A DNA stretch of 64,000 nt, taken from CAWCTD01 sp963798455. Lineage in GTDB: Bacteria; Acidobacteriota; Terriglobia; Bryobacterales; Bryobacteraceae. The notes beneath the pieces were generated by a model that ran no database searches, was not told the origin of the DNA, and worked only from the letters and a program-made list of their open reading frames with translations. Made by a program: the position numbers and the translations under genes. The first letter of the stretch is position 1, and every line of letters starts with the position of its first letter. Of the stretch, positions 61,646 to 64,000 are shown piece by piece. The DNA is taken from the NCBI GenBank assembly GCA_963798455.1, contig CAWCTD010000003.1:4030001-4094000 (forward strand), in the 5' to 3' direction.

Positions 61646-62411
61646 TCACACCAAGTAATAGATCTGCGGTCTGGTGCCCAGTTCGGGCCTGCGGCGGATG
61701 GCATAGCGGGTCCGGAGCAGCGCTCGAACCTCCGAGTCCGGATCCTCCAGGTCGCCGAAGACCATCGCTTTCTCCTTGCAGGCCGCGACGCACGCCGGCA
61801 GCCTGTCCCTGGGCGAGACGCTCCTCGCAGAAATTGCATTTCTCGACCACGCCGCGGGTACGCGTCGGGAAGTCGAGGTTCAACTGCGCGATCCGGGGTC
61901 TGGGGTCGAACCAGTTGAAACTGCGGGACCCGTATGGGCAGGCGGCCATGCAGTAACGGCAGCCGATGCAGCGGTGCCAATCCATCATGACGATGCCGTC
62001 TTCCCGCCTCCAGGTTGCCTGCGTGGGACATACGCGAACACACGGCGGATCGTCACAGTGGTTGCAGAACACCGGCAGTGGCGTGTCGCGGAAGGCCGCC
62101 AGCGTGTACTCCGCCCCCTCGGGCGGAAATACGTGTTCAAAGGGCTCCTTCCAGATCCACTTGACCTCGTGATCGCGATCTTTGAACTCCGGTACGTTGT
62201 GGGTTACATGGCAGGCCTCGATGCACCGGGTGCACCCGGAGTCCTGCAAGCATTTCTTGATGTCGATGACCATCGCCCAGCGCTTTGCCGGGCGGGTTTG
62301 CGCCTTGCCGGCCTGCGCCGTTCCGGCTACGGCGCTGATCACTTTCTTGCCCGTCAGCGCCAGCAGGGAGAGCCCCGTCAGTCGTAGAAACGCCTTTCTA
62401 TCGATGCGCAT
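61646..62411 (-). CDS. dsrO: DsrO, periplasmic multi-[4Fe-4S] ferredoxin subunit (apparent +1 frameshift near 61805)
   Basis: An electron-carrying subunit of about 254 residues. An export leader (RKAFLRLTGLSLLALTGKK, with RK in place of the usual Tat RR) precedes four cysteine clusters: CTRCIEACH, CNHCDDPPCVRVCP, CIGCRYCMAACPYG and CNFCEERL. The fourth is completed after the frame break: removing a G in CAGGCTG gives AQGQLPACVAACKEKAMVFG, then a short tail to TGA 61646-61648. The 14-base overlap with dsrJ and the 9-base gap before dsrP keep it in the complex operon. Confidence 0.9.
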
Positions 62412-62805
62412 ACTCTACTCCTTTGCGGGCCAGCTTGGGGTCGATATGGCAATCCCAGCAATACACGTTCACTCCGGCGTAGTTGTGGCAGCGGTCGCAG
62501 AACTGGGCCTTGTCGGTGTGGCAACCCAGGCAGGTTCCGGTAAGGCTCATTTTGTAGGTCTTGCCGTTGAAAGCGGTATAAGTCCGGATGTCGTTTCTAA
62601 CAACCTGCTCCCGCCAGTCGATCAGCAGTTTCATGTGGGACGTTTTCATGTACTCCGTGGGAGCGACGCAGGACTTCTCCTTGGCGGGCAGCACGGGTTC
62701 CGGCCCCTTGGATGTGACCTTGGCGGCGGAATCCCACCAGATAGGGAAGGTGATCAGGACCAGAAAGGCCACCAGGCCGCCCAGGATCAGCGCCTTGTCA
62801 CGCAT
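62398..62805 (-). CDS. dsrJ: DsrJ, triheme cytochrome c
   Basis: A 135-residue membrane-anchored cytochrome. An uncleaved N-terminal helix (LILGGLVAFLVLITFPIWW) precedes three haem motifs: CLGCH, CDRCH and CWDCH. DsrJ is known for one haem with unusual His/Cys ligation; the cysteine in KSCVAPTEYMKTSH near residue 46 is a candidate for that ligand. ATG 62805 has AAGGAGG nine bases before it and is chosen over ATG 62814, whose ribosome site would be too close. It overlaps dsrK by eight bases. Confidence 0.92.
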   Translation of the reverse strand: MRDKALILGGLVAFLVLITFPIWWDSAAKVTSKGPEPVLPAKEKSCVAPTEYMKTSHMKLLIDWREQVVRNDIRTYTAFNGKTYKMSLTGTCLGCHTDKAQFCDRCHNYAGVNVYCWDCHIDPKLARKGVEYAHR

Positions 62806-64000
62806 GAACCTCATCCTCCTTGGACTGAAGGGTCTCGCCGCGCAGGTCGGTTGTCCTTTCCTTTTCTCCCTTCATGATGAGGGCGTTGCCGACAAGCTCA
62901 TGCACGCCGGCCACCTCCACGCCGGGAACCCAGTATTCGAGCAATGGCGGCAGCGTGGCCTTGTCGATCGCACAAATACACACCAGCACGTTCACACCGA
63001 ACTTGTCCTTGACGTACTTGACGGCGTTGGCCCGCGGGAAGCCGCCCCGAAGACGCATATCCAGGTTTTCGTCGGTGCCCAGACCCGAGCCGCTGCCGCA
63101 GCAGAAAGTCTGCTCCCGGATGGTGTTCTCCGGCATTTCGTGGAACTGGTTGCAGACGCTCCGGATGATGTAGCGGGGTTCCTCTAGCAGCCCCATGGCC
63201 CGCGCCGGGTTGCAGGAGTCGTGGAAGGTCAGGTTCCAATGGTTGTTCCTGCTCGGGTCGAGGCGGAGCCTGTTGTTCTTGATCAGGTCCGCGGTGAACT
63301 CGCAGATGTGAACCATCTTCGTGGAGGCGGCGTGCTCGAACCTGGTCCCGGTGACCGGGGAAACCGGAACTTCCAGAAAGTCCGCGGGGCCGTTCATGGT
63401 GTCCATGTACTGGTGGAGCACCCTCCACATGTGCCCGCACTCGCCGCCCAGAATCCACTTCACCCCCAGCCTCTTCGCCTCGGCGTAGATCTTGTTGTTC
63501 AGCCTCTTGATCATCTCGTGGGAGCTGAAGAGGCCGAAGTTGCCGCCTTCGGAGGCGTAGGCGCTGAAGGTGTAGTCCAGACCGATTTCATGGAGAAGCA
63601 TCAGGTAGCCGAGCAGGGTGAAGTAGTGGGGAGTGCCGAAGTAGTCGGCCGAAGGCACGACGAAGAGAACTTCGGCGCCCTTCTTGTTGATGGGCGCTTC
63701 CACGCGGATGCCCGTCATCTCCTCCAGTTCGTCCACTGCAAAGTCGATGCTGTCCTTGAAGCCGTGCGGTTGCACGCCCAGGTGATTGCCCGTTCGGAAG
63801 CAGTTCGCCGCTGGCTCCAGCACCCAGTTGATGTTGCAGCCGATCAGATTCAGCAACTCCCTGCCGATCATCGTGATTTCGGCGGTGTCGATGCCGTAAG
63901 GGCAGAAAACGGAACAGCGGCGGCACTCCGTGCACTGGTAGAAGTAGTAGAACCACTCCTTGATCACGTCTTCGGTGAGGTCGCGGCCGCCCGCCAGCTT
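62798..64000 (-). CDS. dsrK: DsrK, HdrD-like Fe-S subunit, runs off the right edge
   Basis: At least 400 residues of the catalytic cytoplasmic subunit of DsrMKJOP, thought to act on the DsrC trisulfide. A ferredoxin-like cluster CTECRRCSVFCPYG is seen near the start of the visible part. The CCG domains (FHDSCNPARAMGLLEEP, EQTFCCGSGSGLGTDENLDM and VCICAIDKATLPP) lie towards the C-terminus and carry the special cubane found in HdrB/HdrD. The upstream end, including the true start and presumably dsrM, is outside the window. The visible 5' codons read KLAGGRDLTEDVIKEWFYYF, so the frame is open to the edge. Confidence 0.92.
   Translation of the reverse strand, partial: KLAGGRDLTEDVIKEWFYYFYQCTECRRCSVFCPYGIDTAEITMIGRELLNLIGCNINWVLEPAANCFRTGNHLGVQPHGFKDSIDFAVDELEEMTGIRVEAPINKKGAEVLFVVPSADYFGTPHYFTLLGYLMLLHEIGLDYTFSAYASEGGNFGLFSSHEMIKRLNNKIYAEAKRLGVKWILGGECGHMWRVLHQYMDTMNGPADFLEVPVSPVTGTRFEHAASTKMVHICEFTADLIKNNRLRLDPSRNNHWNLTFHDSCNPARAMGLLEEPRYIIRSVCNQFHEMPENTIREQTFCCGSGSGLGTDENLDMRLRGGFPRANAVKYVKDKFGVNVLVCICAIDKATLPPLLEYWVPGVEVAGVHELVGNALIMKGEKERTTDLRGETLQSKEDEVHA

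Overview
The window looks like a piece of an Acidobacteriota chromosome, most likely of the Solibacter/Bryobacter type. The DNA is GC-rich. The gene repertoire includes a PEP-CTERM protein, an FG-GAP/ASPIC-UnbV-type repeat protein paired with a TPR lipoprotein-like protein, a PQQ dehydrogenase fused to N-terminal cytochromes c, an MdtABC-like efflux operon and a degenerate IS1380 copy. The taxonomic call is an inference from gene content; there is no rRNA or tRNA in the window.

Layout. 1-1423: start of an ATP-dependent PEP carboxykinase, translationally coupled to an aminotransferase. 1424-15660: a surface-glycan region with GT2 enzymes, an FkbM methyltransferase, two tandem paralogous glycosyltransferases, two paralogous GT-C-like membrane proteins, a SAM methyltransferase and a GDP-fucose-synthase-like epimerase. 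Duplication, an IS1380 remnant and several gene fragments have scrambled this region. 15883-18203: sugar hydrolysis (aldose 1-epimerase, GH27 alpha-galactosidase). 18187-21672: the methylcitrate operon prpBCD. 21720-40928: a large acyl-CoA catabolic region. It holds a SCP-x-type thiolase with an OB-fold partner; a seven-gene minus-strand operon (B12-binding/GTPase protein, IcmF-type mutase, carboxyltransferase, AtuA, AtuA C-terminal domain, enoyl-CoA hydratase, acyl-CoA dehydrogenase); an ETF:quinone oxidoreductase-like protein with a further acyl-CoA dehydrogenase; acrylyl-CoA reductase; EtfBA; a FadJ-like fusion; and a glutaryl-CoA-dehydrogenase-like enzyme. 41020-45039: repeat proteins and an HtrA protease. 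45106-46628: an insertion element with unusual repeated ends, plus a strongly structured intergenic stretch. 46590-54150: a tripartite RND efflux operon. 54274-58876: deoC, the cytochrome-PQQ dehydrogenase, a hypothetical gene and a siroheme-synthesis enzyme. 58869-64000: dsrK-J-O-P followed by a YeiH-type transporter and a 48-residue membrane peptide; this is the membrane electron-transfer complex of dissimilatory sulfur metabolism.

How the parts may work together. The acyl-CoA dehydrogenases would pass electrons through EtfAB and the membrane Fe-S oxidoreductase to menaquinone, and DsrMKJOP would use that pool for sulfite reduction (or run in reverse). The siroheme-pathway gene beside the dsr genes fits a need for DsrAB cofactor. 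The mutase operon contains most of the steps for pivalyl-/isovaleryl-CoA breakdown, and prpBCD would remove propionyl-CoA.

A caution on the sequence itself: seven otherwise intact genes are each broken by exactly one extra base. The uniform +1 direction suggests sequence or assembly error rather than seven independent pseudogenes, so each is annotated as one gene spanning the shift.
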